The notes: generated by a model not told the origin, from the letters alone. A stretch of DNA of 64,000 bases from Ferrovibrio sp. (GCF_029255545.1 NZ_JANLJJ010000094.1:53870-117869); one strand, 5' to 3'. Positions 49,587-59,660 are shown, counted from the first letter of the stretch. A program made the numbers and translations.

Positions 49587-50959
49587 TGGATGCAATCACC
49601 CTGTTAACGGACGTCGCCGAAGGGCGGCAAAGTGCCGGCAGCGCCACGGCCGATAGCCTGCGCCGCGCGACAGCCAGCGATCCAATGCTGCACGCCTTCA
49701 TCACGCTGTCGGAGTCTGCCGGCCCGGAGGCGAGGCAACTGGATGCCGAAGGCCGGCAGAGCCGCCCGCTGTTCGGCCTGCCGCTGGCGGTCAAGGACCT
49801 GACCGACACGGCCGGGCTGCGCACCACCCACGGCTCGCTCATCCATCGCGACCACGTTCCCGTACAGGATGATATCGTGGTGACGCGGGCGCGTGTCGCC
49901 GGCGCGGTCATCCTCGGCAAAACCAACACGCCGGAATTCGGTTTCGGCGCGCTCTGCGCCAATGCACTCTGCCCATCCACCGCCAATCCCTATGACCTGT
50001 CGCTGAGTTCCGGGGGTTCAAGCGGCGGATCGGCTGCGGCCGTCGCCGCCGGTTTGGTGCCTGCTGCATTCGGCACCGATTTCGGCGGATCGGTGCGCAC
50101 GCCGGCCGCCTTCTGCGGCGTGGTCGGTTTCCGGCCCAGCGCCGGCCATCTCCCCTCGACGACACGCCGGCTGGCCTGGGATGCGATGCCGACGATTGGT
50201 TTTCTGACCCGCAGCGTGCGCGATGCCGCCCTGCTGTATGACAGCCTGGCCGGACCGGATGTCCGCGATCCGGCCTCGTTGCGGCTTCCACCAGGCAAGG
50301 CGGCATCCATGCGGCGCATTGCCTGCTCGAGCGATCTGGGCGCCGCGCCGATATCGCAGGCGATGGCCGAACGTTTCGCCGCCGCCATCGCGGCGCTGCA
50401 ACGAACCGGCCGAATCCCGCTGCCGGCGCATCCCGACTGCACCGGCGCAATGGCCAGCTTCGCCACGCTGCGCGCGGCGCATATCCACAGCAACCTGTCA
50501 CCGCTGCGCGAGCGCCATGGCGATCTGCTCTCGCCGACCGTACGCTGGAATATCGGCCGCGGCGACAGCCTGACCGCCGCCGCCTATCTGCAGGCGGAAG
50601 CCGACCGTACTGTCCTCTACCGGCGCTTCATCGCATTCTTCGACGATTTCGACATCCTGATCACGCCCAGCGCCGCCATCCTGCCCTTCGCGGTCGATGG
50701 CGGCGAAGTCTGCGAGATCGACGGCCGCCCGCTGGACAGCCTGATCGATTATCTGGCCATCACCGCCATCATCACGCTGACCGGCTGTCCGGCCCTCTCC
50801 CTGCCCTACTGGCCGCCGGGCGAGGCCCTGCCCATCGGCCTGCAACTGATCGCTGCGCCAGGCTGCGACCGCAGCCTTTTCGCTTTCGCCGCCGAACTCG
50901 AAAGCCACGCGGATTTCGGCTTCCGGCCACCGCCGCTTTTCATGGAGAATTTCCAATGA
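49587..50959 (+). CDS. amidase signature-family amidase
   Basis: LAVKDLTDTAGLRTTHGS.., SGGSSGGSAAAVAAGLVPAAFGTDFGGSVRTPAAFCGVVGFRPS; TTG start at 49587 preferred (GGAGAG upstream) over ATG 49541. Confidence 0.9.
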
Positions 50960-51669
50960 TCCGTCTCGGCATGCTGACGCCGTCCTCGAATACGGCGCTG
51001 GAGCCGGCCACTGCGGCCCTGACGGCGCAACTGCCGGGCGTCACGGCGCATTTCTCGCGCTTTCCGGTCACCGAGATCGCCCTGTCCGATTCCGCGCTGG
51101 GCCAGTTCGATGCCGGGCCGATCCTGCAGGCGGCAGACCTGCTGGCGCATGCCCGCGTGGATGCCATCGCCTGGAATGGCACATCGGCGAGCTGGCTCGG
51201 CTTTGATCGCGACGAAACCCTGGCCGCCGAGATCCGGCGGCGCACCGGAATCCCTGCCACCACAGCGATCCTGGCGCTGAATACGCTGCTGCAGCGGCTG
51301 CAGGCCCGGCGTATCGCCATCGTGACTCCCTATACCGGCGACGTGCAGGCACGGATCATCGGAAATTACCGCAGCCGGGGCCTCGACTGTATCGCCGAAC
51401 GCCATGCAGGCCTGCGCGACAACTTCTCCTTTGCGGCGTTGCCGGCAGAGACACTGGAGGATTTTCTACTCTCTGTCGCCGCCGACAAACCGGATGCGAT
51501 CGCAGTGATCTGCACGAATATGGATGCCACCCGTCTGGCGCCGGTCATCGAAGCGCGCACCGGCATTCCGGTCCTCGATTCCATTGCCTGCACGCTGTGG
51601 GGCATGCTGGACCTGCTGCGCATCGACAAGGCACCGCTCCGCGACAGCGGCCGGTTGTTCAGCCTTTAG
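50956..51669 (+). CDS. maleate isomerase / arylmalonate decarboxylase / Asp-Glu racemase family protein
   Basis: MIRLGMLTPSSNTALEPATAAL.. IAWNGTSASWLG.. AVICTNMDATRLAPVIEARTGIPVLDSIACTLWGML. Confidence 0.9.
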   Translation: MIRLGMLTPSSNTALEPATAALTAQLPGVTAHFSRFPVTEIALSDSALGQFDAGPILQAADLLAHARVDAIAWNGTSASWLGFDRDETLAAEIRRRTGIPATTAILALNTLLQRLQARRIAIVTPYTGDVQARIIGNYRSRGLDCIAERHAGLRDNFSFAALPAETLEDFLLSVAADKPDAIAVICTNMDATRLAPVIEARTGIPVLDSIACTLWGMLDLLRIDKAPLRDSGRLFSL

Positions 51670-52369
51670 CGGTGCGGATTTTGCGGGGCCGGATACCCAG
51701 GGCCTCGGCCAGGTCGACACTGCGCGCCGCCGGCTCACTGAGATCCATCTCCGCCTCGACATGATCAAGATGCTTCAGCATCAAAGCGGCAGCCTGCTTA
51801 CCCTCACCGGCAATGATGGCGGCGACGATCTGGCTGTGTTCGTCGGGCGGGCAGGCTTCATGTTCGCCCCTGGCATAAAGCAGGATCGCCAGGCAGGTCA
51901 GCGCCTGCAACTCGGTGAGCAGCCGGACCAGCACATTATTCTGCGTCAGTTCGGCCAGCAGTAGATGAAATTCGCCGGTCAGCCGCACCAGCGTCGGCCG
52001 GTCGCCGGACTTGCGGGCGGCATTCTCGGCCGCCAGATGATCCCGCAGGCGACTAGCATCCTGCGCATTCAGCATCCCGGCGAGCTGCGTCACGATGGCG
52101 GGCTCGACCATACGGCGCACAGCCAGGAACTGGCGCGTTTCCGAACGGGTCGGCGCCGCCACGGTCGCGCCGTGATTGCGGCGCTGGGCCACGATCCCGT
52201 CCTGGGCCAGGCGGACCAGCGCATGGCGCACGATCGTACGGCTGACGCTGAACAGCTCAGCAAGCCGCTCCTCCGTCAACTTCTCGCCGGGCGGCAGACG
52301 CCGCTCGAAGATGGCCTGAAGGATGCGGTGTCGGATCGCGGCGTCAGCGGCTGAATCGGTGGTCAGCAT
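51659..52369 (-). CDS. GntR-family (FCD) transcriptional regulator
   Basis: RHRILQAIFERRLPPGEKLTEERLAELFSVSRTIVRHALVRLAQDGIVAQRRNHGA. Confidence 0.95.
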   Translation of the reverse strand: MLTTDSAADAAIRHRILQAIFERRLPPGEKLTEERLAELFSVSRTIVRHALVRLAQDGIVAQRRNHGATVAAPTRSETRQFLAVRRMVEPAIVTQLAGMLNAQDASRLRDHLAAENAARKSGDRPTLVRLTGEFHLLLAELTQNNVLVRLLTELQALTCLAILLYARGEHEACPPDEHSQIVAAIIAGEGKQAAALMLKHLDHVEAEMDLSEPAARSVDLAEALGIRPRKIRTAKG

Positions 52370-52825
52370 TTGTATGCATGATATACTGAAATTGGATGCA
52401 ATATACCATCGCCGCAGATGATTTTCTACAGCAGATCAGCAGGCCGGGTTGATGCGGTAGATAATGCCGAGCGATTAAACGGTCTTCAACGGCATCTCTG
52501 GCGTGGCCGATATCTTCGCCGTTCCAGGTTTTACCGCGTCGGCCGCATTCAACAAATCTGCATGGACCGCACTATATCCGCGTGCACTGCCGGACCGATT
52601 CGCACTACTCCGTCGCTGCGTCGCGGATCTCGGTTTCGGCATCGTCTGAAGGTTCCAGCCCTGGCTCCAGTCTTTGGTTGCCTGGAAACGCATCCCCAGC
52701 TGCTCCCATAGCCAGCCTGCCATCACTCCAATAAGCACTGCATCATGCCCCCTCGGAGTGGCCGGCCCGCGCAATCAGGCCGGCCATTTATTGTCCGGCA
52801 TCAACCGAACCGGCAAAAAAACCGC

Positions 52826-52935
52826 GGGACACTTTGGGACAAACCGCTGCTAAAGCATGACAAGAATAGCTAAAGTCCCGAAAATCAAACTGCCGTTTTC
52901 CATCATTTTTTGACAGCCGGAATCCCCATCCATGG
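52826..52935 (+). repeat. att-proximal repeat, copy adjoining the second tRNA-Gly fragment
   Basis: GGGACACTTTGGGACAAACCGCTGCTAAAGCATGACAAGAATAGC..CTGCCGTTTTCCATCATTTTTTG. Confidence 0.75.
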
Positions 52936-52981
52936 GCTTCCCAAGCTTACGACGGGGGTTCGATTCCCCTCACCCGCTCCA
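52936..52981 (+). repeat. 46-bp att core, identical to 38593-38638
   Basis: GCTTCCCAAGCTTACGACGGGGGTTCGATTCCCCTCACCCGCTCCA, exact match. Confidence 0.88.
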
Positions 52982-52995
52982 GCTTCTCCACCCCC

Positions 52996-53904
52996 TCACG
53001 CGCCGCGCGCCTTCACATAAATCGCGCGCAGCGTGGTGGTGGCGCAGATGAACAGCCGGTTGCGCTTCGGGCCACCGAAACACAGGTTGGCCACCACTTC
53101 ATCCAGCAGAATCTTGCCCAGCAGCGTGCCGTCGGGCGCGTAGCAATGCACGCCGTCGCCGGCCGAAGCCCAGATGTTGCCCTCGGTGTCGAGGCGGAAG
53201 CCATCGAAAAGCCCGGTATCGCAGAAGATGAAATCCTCGCCCGCGCCCAGGCTGCGGCCGTCGGGCCCGAGCGGATAGCGGCGGATTTTCGGGTGGCAGT
53301 CGGGGAAATGCGTGCGGCCGGTATCGGCCACGAACAGCATGGATTCATCGGGCGAAAAGGCCAGGCCGTTGGGCTGTTTCATGTCGTCGACCACGCGGGT
53401 GATGGCGCCCGATGACGGGGCGATGCGATAGACATGCCGGCCATCCTGTTCCATCGGCGCGGCGTCGCCCTCGTAATCGCTGTCGATGCCGTAGGACGGA
53501 TCGGTGAACCAGATCGAACCGTCGGATTTCACCACCACGTCGTTGGGCGAGTTCAGGCGCTTGCCATCATAGCTGTCGGCCAGGATGGTGCGGCTGCCGT
53601 CGATCTCGTAGCGGCTGACGCAGCGGCCGCGATGCTCGCAGGCGATCATGCGCCCTTCGCGATCCACGGTGTGGCCGTTCTGGTTGCGGCAGGGCTGCTC
53701 GAAGACGGCGACGGCGCCGCTCATTTCGTCCCAGCGCAGCAGGCGGTCGTTCGGGATATCCGACCAGACCAGGTAACGCCCGGCGGCGAAATAGGCCGGC
53801 CCCTCGGCCCAGCGCCCGCCGCTCCACAGCGTGTCGATCCGCGCATTGCCATGAATGAGGCGGCGGAAACGCTCGTCGCGGATGTCGTAATGTCCTCCCG
53901 CCAT
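52996..53904 (-). CDS. SMP-30/gluconolactonase/LRE-family protein
   Basis: LWSGGRWAEGPAYFAAGRYLVWSDIPNDRLLRW.. LNSPNDVVVKSDGSIWFTDPSYGI.. QPNGLAFSPDESMLFVADTG. Confidence 0.95.
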   Translation of the reverse strand: MAGGHYDIRDERFRRLIHGNARIDTLWSGGRWAEGPAYFAAGRYLVWSDIPNDRLLRWDEMSGAVAVFEQPCRNQNGHTVDREGRMIACEHRGRCVSRYEIDGSRTILADSYDGKRLNSPNDVVVKSDGSIWFTDPSYGIDSDYEGDAAPMEQDGRHVYRIAPSSGAITRVVDDMKQPNGLAFSPDESMLFVADTGRTHFPDCHPKIRRYPLGPDGRSLGAGEDFIFCDTGLFDGFRLDTEGNIWASAGDGVHCYAPDGTLLGKILLDEVVANLCFGGPKRNRLFICATTTLRAIYVKARGA

Positions 53905-53931
53905 GGCTCGATCCTTTATTACATTGGTCCT

Positions 53932-54882
53932 TTACGACAGCACGCGCTGGTTCCGGCCATAGACCAGCAGCATGGCGATGATCACCGCGCCATAGATGAT
54001 CTGGCGGCCCGCCTCGGGCATCTGCATGATAGACAAAACGGAATTGAGCAGCACGATCAGAATCACGCCGATCAGCGTGCCGATATACCGCCCGCGCCCG
54101 CCGAGGATATGCGTGCCGCCCAGCACCACGGCGGCAATCGCCGGCAGCAGGTAGACATTGCCCATGCCCTGGTAGGCCTTGGCCGAATAGCCGGCCAGCA
54201 GGATGCCGGCGATGGCGGCGCAGACCCCCGACACCACGAAGGCGCCGAGGATCACCCAGCGCGTGTGGATGCCCGAGAGATAGGCCGCGGCCTCGCGCGA
54301 GCCGGTGGCATAGATCGCGCGGCCAAAGCCGGTGCGGGTGAGGATGACGACGATGGCCAGCGATACCGCCGCCCAGACGAAGATCGCCGCGGGAATGCCG
54401 AGCAGGCGTTCCTTGGCGAGAAACACCATCAGCGGCGTGGCGGTGTCCTGCGGCGCGAAGCCGCCGGTCTGCGCCACCATCAGGCCGCGCAGCACGGTAT
54501 CGACGCCGAGCGTGAAGATCATCGACGGGATGCGCAGCCAGGCAACCCCGATGCCGTTCACCAGGCCGACCGCCACGCCGACGGCCAGCGCGGTGGGCAC
54601 GGCCATGTCCCCGCCGATGGCGGTGGCGGTCATGGCCGCCGCCGTCAGGGTCCAGGGGATCGAGAGGTCGATATGGCCGAGCAGGATCACCATCATGATG
54701 CCGGCCGCGCAGATGCCTAAGAAAGCGCCGATCTGCAGCTGCTGCAGCAGGTAGTTCGGCGACAGCAGCGGCGCGGTGCCGGTGGTGGACAGCGTGTAGC
54801 CGGTGCCGATCAGCAGGATCACCAGGATGAAGCCCAGGGCGATGGCGATCGGTTTGTTTTCGGCCGAGACAAGTCTGCGCAT
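53932..54882 (-). CDS. sugar ABC transporter permease (RbsC-like)
   Basis: Multi-TM, VVLGGTHILGGRGRYIGTLIGVILIVLLNSVLSIM. Confidence 0.93.
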   Translation of the reverse strand: MRRLVSAENKPIAIALGFILVILLIGTGYTLSTTGTAPLLSPNYLLQQLQIGAFLGICAAGIMMVILLGHIDLSIPWTLTAAAMTATAIGGDMAVPTALAVGVAVGLVNGIGVAWLRIPSMIFTLGVDTVLRGLMVAQTGGFAPQDTATPLMVFLAKERLLGIPAAIFVWAAVSLAIVVILTRTGFGRAIYATGSREAAAYLSGIHTRWVILGAFVVSGVCAAIAGILLAGYSAKAYQGMGNVYLLPAIAAVVLGGTHILGGRGRYIGTLIGVILIVLLNSVLSIMQMPEAGRQIIYGAVIIAMLLVYGRNQRVLS

Positions 54883-54886
54883 GGCG

Positions 54887-55933
54887 TCACCTGAACAGAT
54901 CGAGTTTGTTCTTCACCCGCAGGGTGCGGAAGGCGCCGAACGACACGGCGGTGAGCAGCACCACGCCCTCGATCAGCGGCTGCAGCAGGGGATCAATATC
55001 GAGGATGCGGAAATAGAACGAGATCACCCGCAGGATCAGCGCGCCGACCAGGCTGCCGATGGCGCCGCCGCTGCCGCCCAGCAGGGAGGTGCCGCCCAGC
55101 ACCACCGCCGCGATGGAATTCAGGGTATAGGCGCCGGCCTGCTGGATGTCGGCATTGCCCGAGGAGGTCTGGATGGCGAGATAGAGTCCGCCGCAGGCCG
55201 CCAGGAAGCCCCCCAAGGTGAAGGCCGCGATCTTGGCCCGATTGATCGGCAGGCCCGACATATAGGCCGATCCCTCGGCCGAGCCGATGGCATAGACGGT
55301 GCGCCCGGTGACCGAGCGGCGGAAGGGTATCCAGACCAAAGCCGCCACCACGATGACCAGGATGACGGGCACCGGGATATCGGCGAAGGGCGAAAGCCAC
55401 CAGGCCTGGCCGCCATCGGCGATGCCATAGGTTTCGGCGAAATCGGCCACGGAGTTGGTCAGCGCCCAGCTCAGGTCCTCGTCCACGTCCCCGCCCGGCT
55501 TCGGCCTGACCAGCAGGGCGAGGCCAATGGCAATCGCCCCGGTGGCCAGCGTGGCGATGATCGGCTGGATCCGGCCGTAGACCACGATGATGCCATTCAT
55601 CAGCCCAAACGCCGTGCCGGACAGCAGCGTCACCACCACGCCCAGCAGGATCTGCGCCGGCGAGCCGTGCAGCAGTTCGGAGGCGATGCAGTTGGTCAGC
55701 GTCATCACCGCGCCGACCGAGAGGTCGAGCCCGCCGAGCAAAACGGGCAGGGTCTGCGCCATGGCGACAAAGACGATGGCGACGGCCTCGTTGGAATTCT
55801 GGATCGCCACGGCCGACGAGAAACCGCGCGGATGCAGGATGTTGTAGACCAGGCACAGCACGACCAGCAGCAGGATGGCGGCGGCAAAGCCCAGATTCTG
55901 CTGCAGCCATCGCGTCAGGGACTTGGCAAGCAT
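54887..55933 (-). CDS. sugar ABC transporter permease (RbsC-like)
   Basis: GGLDLSVGAVMTLTN.., VVLGGTSLLGGSGGAIGSLVGALIL. Confidence 0.93.
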   Translation of the reverse strand: MLAKSLTRWLQQNLGFAAAILLLVVLCLVYNILHPRGFSSAVAIQNSNEAVAIVFVAMAQTLPVLLGGLDLSVGAVMTLTNCIASELLHGSPAQILLGVVVTLLSGTAFGLMNGIIVVYGRIQPIIATLATGAIAIGLALLVRPKPGGDVDEDLSWALTNSVADFAETYGIADGGQAWWLSPFADIPVPVILVIVVAALVWIPFRRSVTGRTVYAIGSAEGSAYMSGLPINRAKIAAFTLGGFLAACGGLYLAIQTSSGNADIQQAGAYTLNSIAAVVLGGTSLLGGSGGAIGSLVGALILRVISFYFRILDIDPLLQPLIEGVVLLTAVSFGAFRTLRVKNKLDLFR

Positions 55934-57456
55934 CAGGCGGCCCGCGGGTCGATGTTGAGCGAGGCGGCGACCAGGCTTTCCTCGGTGATGCCATCGCCGG
56001 ATTGTTCGCTGACCACCCGCCCGCCATACAGCACCGCGACACGGTCGCAGCAGCCAATCAGTTCCGCATAATCCGAGGAATAGAACAGGATGGCCTTGCC
56101 GGCATCGGCAAGGTCGCGCATCAGCCGGTAGATTTCCTGCTTGGTGCCGACATCGATGCCGCGGGTCGGATCGTTCAGCAGGATGATGTCAGGGTCGATC
56201 ATCAGCCATTTGGCGATCACCACCTTCTGCTGGTTGCCACCCGAGAGCGTCATCACGGCATCCCGGGGAGAGCCGGCCTTGATCTGCAGCTTGGCGATGC
56301 CATCCGCCACGGCCTGGCGGGCGCGCTGGGGATCGATGAAGGGGCCGCGCGATATCCTGGCCTGACAGGCGGCCAGAAGGTTGTCGGCAATCGACATGCC
56401 CAGCATCAGGCCTTCGGTCTTGCGGTCTTCCGGCACCAGGGCCATGCGGGTGGACCCCGATTTCGCCGCCGCCGGCGAGGCCGGCCCGCCGCGCTGCCCG
56501 GCAATCGCGATCTCGCCCCCGACATGCTCCAGCACGCCGAACAGCGCGAGCAGCAGTTCCTTCTGCCCTTGCCCATCGAGGCCGCCGAGGCCGACGATCT
56601 CGCCGCGAGCGACGGACAGGTCGATGCCGTTCAACCGGTCTTCCCATGTCAGGCCGCTCACCTGCAACAGGGGCTGGTCTTCCTGCGCCTGCTGGCGCGC
56701 TGGCGGCCGGGGCGGAAACTGCGCCTCGACATCGCGCCCGATCATCAACTTCACGATCTCGCGGCCGTTCTTTTCACCTTTGGCAAATGTCTCGATATGC
56801 CGGCCGTTGCGGAAGACCGACAGGGTGTCGCACAGCGCATCCACCTCGTGCATGCGATGCGAGATGAACAGGCTGGCCACGCCTTTGGATTTGAGATCGG
56901 CGAGAAGGTCATAGACCGTCTGCACGTCGCGGGCGGTGAGCGCCGATGTGGCCTCGTCCAGGATCAGCACCTTCGGATCGCGACCGAGCGCCTTGGCGAT
57001 CTCGATCATCTGACGGCGCGACAGCGACAGCTCGCGCACCAGGGCATTCGGATCGACATCCTCGCAGCGCACCCTGGCGAGAAGCTTTTCCGCGCGCGCC
57101 TTCTGGGCGCGGCGATCGATCAGCCCCAGGCGGCGCGGCGGATCTGATATCGACAGGTTGTCGGCGACCGTCAGGTCGGGGATCAGCGAAAGTTCCTGGA
57201 ACATGCAGATGATGCCCGTATCGCCGGCGGCGCGCGGCGATGCGAAGGCAACCGGCCTGCCCTCAAGGCGGATTTCCCCGGCATCGGGCTGCAGTACGCC
57301 GGACATGATCTTGATCAGGGTCGACTTGCCTGCCCCGTTTTCCCCAAGGATGCCGTGGATGGACCCAGCCGAGCAGGCGAAATCGACATCTTCCAGCGCC
57401 CGGATGCCCGAGAAATGTTTCGATATGCCGCGATATTCGATGATGACGTCGGTCAT
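55933..57456 (-). CDS. sugar ABC transporter ATP-binding protein (RbsA-like, duplicated ATPase)
   Basis: GENGAGKSTLIKIMSGV, ELSLSRRQMIEIAKAL, LSGGNQQKVVIAKWLMIDPDIILLNDPTRGIDVGTKQEIY. Confidence 0.96.
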   Translation of the reverse strand: MTDVIIEYRGISKHFSGIRALEDVDFACSAGSIHGILGENGAGKSTLIKIMSGVLQPDAGEIRLEGRPVAFASPRAAGDTGIICMFQELSLIPDLTVADNLSISDPPRRLGLIDRRAQKARAEKLLARVRCEDVDPNALVRELSLSRRQMIEIAKALGRDPKVLILDEATSALTARDVQTVYDLLADLKSKGVASLFISHRMHEVDALCDTLSVFRNGRHIETFAKGEKNGREIVKLMIGRDVEAQFPPRPPARQQAQEDQPLLQVSGLTWEDRLNGIDLSVARGEIVGLGGLDGQGQKELLLALFGVLEHVGGEIAIAGQRGGPASPAAAKSGSTRMALVPEDRKTEGLMLGMSIADNLLAACQARISRGPFIDPQRARQAVADGIAKLQIKAGSPRDAVMTLSGGNQQKVVIAKWLMIDPDIILLNDPTRGIDVGTKQEIYRLMRDLADAGKAILFYSSDYAELIGCCDRVAVLYGGRVVSEQSGDGITEESLVAASLNIDPRAA

Positions 57457-57520
57457 GCCTGTGCTGCATCCGGCTAAAAGCTGGTCGCCCCTGCATAGGG
57501 GAGGACAGTTTCCGCGAAGA

Positions 57521-57551
57521 CAGGGCCCCGGATGTTGAACCCGGGGCCCTG
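57521..57551 (-). terminator. intercistronic hairpin/attenuator
   Basis: CAGGGCCCCGG-atgttgaac-CCGGGGCCCTG: 11-bp perfect arms between SBP and ATPase genes. Confidence 0.65.
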
Positions 57552-57569
57552 TTCGATCCGGGAGGACGG

Positions 57570-58706
57570 TTATTTCACGTCAGCTTCGGTCTTCGACATG
57601 ATCGCCGGGCCGGAGACGTTCACGCCGCAGGGCGGGAACTCGTTGACCGTGAAGAAGTTGTCCGGAAGGCTGGTCCAGAAGTTCACGCCGTCCTTCAACT
57701 GCGTGTAATCGGCCACCGGCAGCGGCACCGAGATGAGCTGCGGCATGGCCTTGCCTTCCAGCGCGGTGACCGCCGCCTTCATGGCGATCGCGACCAGGCC
57801 GGGTGACTGGCCGATCGAGATGCCCTTCAGGCCCTCGCCCGCATGCTTGGCGACGAGCTTGCGGAAACCGTTTTCGGACTCGCCGGCAATCGGGACCATG
57901 GGATGCTTGGCATCCAGCATCGCCCGGACCACGCCGGTGGTGCCGCCCTGCGCCGCGATCGCATCGAACCTGCCGTGCACGGCGATGGCGTCGGCCGTTA
58001 CCTTCTGCGCGGTGCCGTCATCCCAGTTTCCCACCACCTGGACAACCTCCCACTTGCCGCCCGATGCCTCGAGCGCCTTGTGGATGCCGACCGAGCGGTC
58101 GCGGTCGACCGAATTGCCCGGCAGGCCGCGTACCTCCAGGATCTTGCCCGAGGTCTTGCCCGCCGCCTTCAGCTCCTTGAGCAGGAATTCGGCCCAGGTC
58201 TTGCCCATGGCAAGCTGGTCTTCGTTCACCTGCATAACCTTGTCGGTGTCTAGCACATTGTCGAACGGCACCAGCACCACGTTGTTCCGGTCGGCCAGAC
58301 GGATGACGCGGTCGAAACCGTCCGGCGACACCGCGATGGTGACGATGGCGTCATAACCCTGGTTGATGAAGTCCTCGATGGCGCCCAGCTGAGCCGGCGC
58401 GTCGGTTCCGGTGGAAACGACCTTGAACTCCTTGATCTTGCCCTTCATCGACGGATCTTCGGCAAAAGCCTTGGCCGTCTTGATCATCTGGATGCGCCAG
58501 GTGTTGCCGACGAAGCCGTTGACCACGGCGACGCGGTATGGGCCCGGACGGCCGGCCCACTGGAAGTATTTGGTGCTGTTGGACCAGGGCTTGAAACAGG
58601 CCGGATCGGCACCGGGGCCCGAAACGACCTTGGGGCCGGCATAGGCCAGCTGCGCCGACAGCGCCACCGCCATCACGACGGCCGAGAATGTGAGAACTGA
58701 TTTCAT
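57570..58706 (-). CDS. sugar ABC transporter substrate-binding protein (RbsB-type)
   Basis: Signal peptide; YRVAVVNGFVGNTWRIQMIKTAKAFAEDP.. INQGYDAIVTIAVSPDGFDRVIRLADRNNVVLVPFDN. Confidence 0.93.
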   Translation of the reverse strand: MKSVLTFSAVVMAVALSAQLAYAGPKVVSGPGADPACFKPWSNSTKYFQWAGRPGPYRVAVVNGFVGNTWRIQMIKTAKAFAEDPSMKGKIKEFKVVSTGTDAPAQLGAIEDFINQGYDAIVTIAVSPDGFDRVIRLADRNNVVLVPFDNVLDTDKVMQVNEDQLAMGKTWAEFLLKELKAAGKTSGKILEVRGLPGNSVDRDRSVGIHKALEASGGKWEVVQVVGNWDDGTAQKVTADAIAVHGRFDAIAAQGGTTGVVRAMLDAKHPMVPIAGESENGFRKLVAKHAGEGLKGISIGQSPGLVAIAMKAAVTALEGKAMPQLISVPLPVADYTQLKDGVNFWTSLPDNFFTVNEFPPCGVNVSGPAIMSKTEADVK

Positions 58707-58787
58707 GGTGGTTCCTCCCTCTGTTTAAAGCATCCGTTCGGAATTCTTCGGACTGCGGTCCACGTCTCCGTTATTTCGGATCTGCCT

Positions 58788-59660
58788 TCATGCTGACGCC
58801 TTCGTCAGACCCACTGCCTCCATCTCTTCGCTGAAATTCCTGAAGCCGATCATCAGGTGGCTGCGTAGGCGATACTGGAATGCCAGGCGGTCGCGCGCGG
58901 CCAGCGCGTCGATCACTCCGGCATGCTCGGAATAGGTTTCAGTCTTGTATGACCGGCGGGTCTTGCCTTTCTGCATGATCCGCAGGACGACCGGCTTCAT
59001 CACCTTGTAGACATCCATGATGGCGTCGTTGCCGAGGATCGATATCAGCCGGGTGTGGAAGTCGTAGTCGACCTCGGAGGCTTCCTGGATGTCGCTGATT
59101 TCGGCCAGCCGGTTGTTGATCCCGTAGAGGTCTTCGATATCCCGGTCAGTCAGCCGGTCGAGCAGCCGGTCCGCCGAACCGACCTCGAGTAGGTCGCGGA
59201 AGGCCTGCACGTCGCTGAAGGTCTTGCGCGAGACCTCCATGGTGTTGAAGGAAAACAATTCGAACGCGCGCGACAGGCGGTTGTCGGTGATTGTCGCGCC
59301 CACCTTGGGCCGCACATCCACCAGGCCATAGGCCTTCACGATGCGCATCGCTTCGCGCACCGTGTTCCGGCTGGCATTGAACTGGGTGCAGAGCTCACGT
59401 TCGGTCGGCAGGTTATCGCCGACCTTCAGCCCGGCATCGGCGATCAATGCGCGTATTTGTTCGACCACGGCATCCACGGCCGATCCGCCAGGCGATCTCC
59501 CAGACGATCCGTTTTTCAGTGCTATGGCTTTCTGGGCCGATACGCGTGTCTTCGGTTTCACCGCATCCCCTGTGTGATCGGTGTTCCCTGTTGGGATGGC
59601 TTGAACCGTCACCCTATTTGTTGGACCAGAATCCCTAGTGAGCCCTCGGCGCCCTGTCAA
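58788..59660 (-). CDS. FadR/GntR (FCD) family regulator
   Basis: IRALIADAGLKVGDNLPTERELCTQFNASRNTVREAMRIVKAYGLVDVRPKVGATI. Confidence 0.94.
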   Translation of the reverse strand: MTGRRGLTRDSGPTNRVTVQAIPTGNTDHTGDAVKPKTRVSAQKAIALKNGSSGRSPGGSAVDAVVEQIRALIADAGLKVGDNLPTERELCTQFNASRNTVREAMRIVKAYGLVDVRPKVGATITDNRLSRAFELFSFNTMEVSRKTFSDVQAFRDLLEVGSADRLLDRLTDRDIEDLYGINNRLAEISDIQEASEVDYDFHTRLISILGNDAIMDVYKVMKPVVLRIMQKGKTRRSYKTETYSEHAGVIDALAARDRLAFQYRLRSHLMIGFRNFSEEMEAVGLTKASA

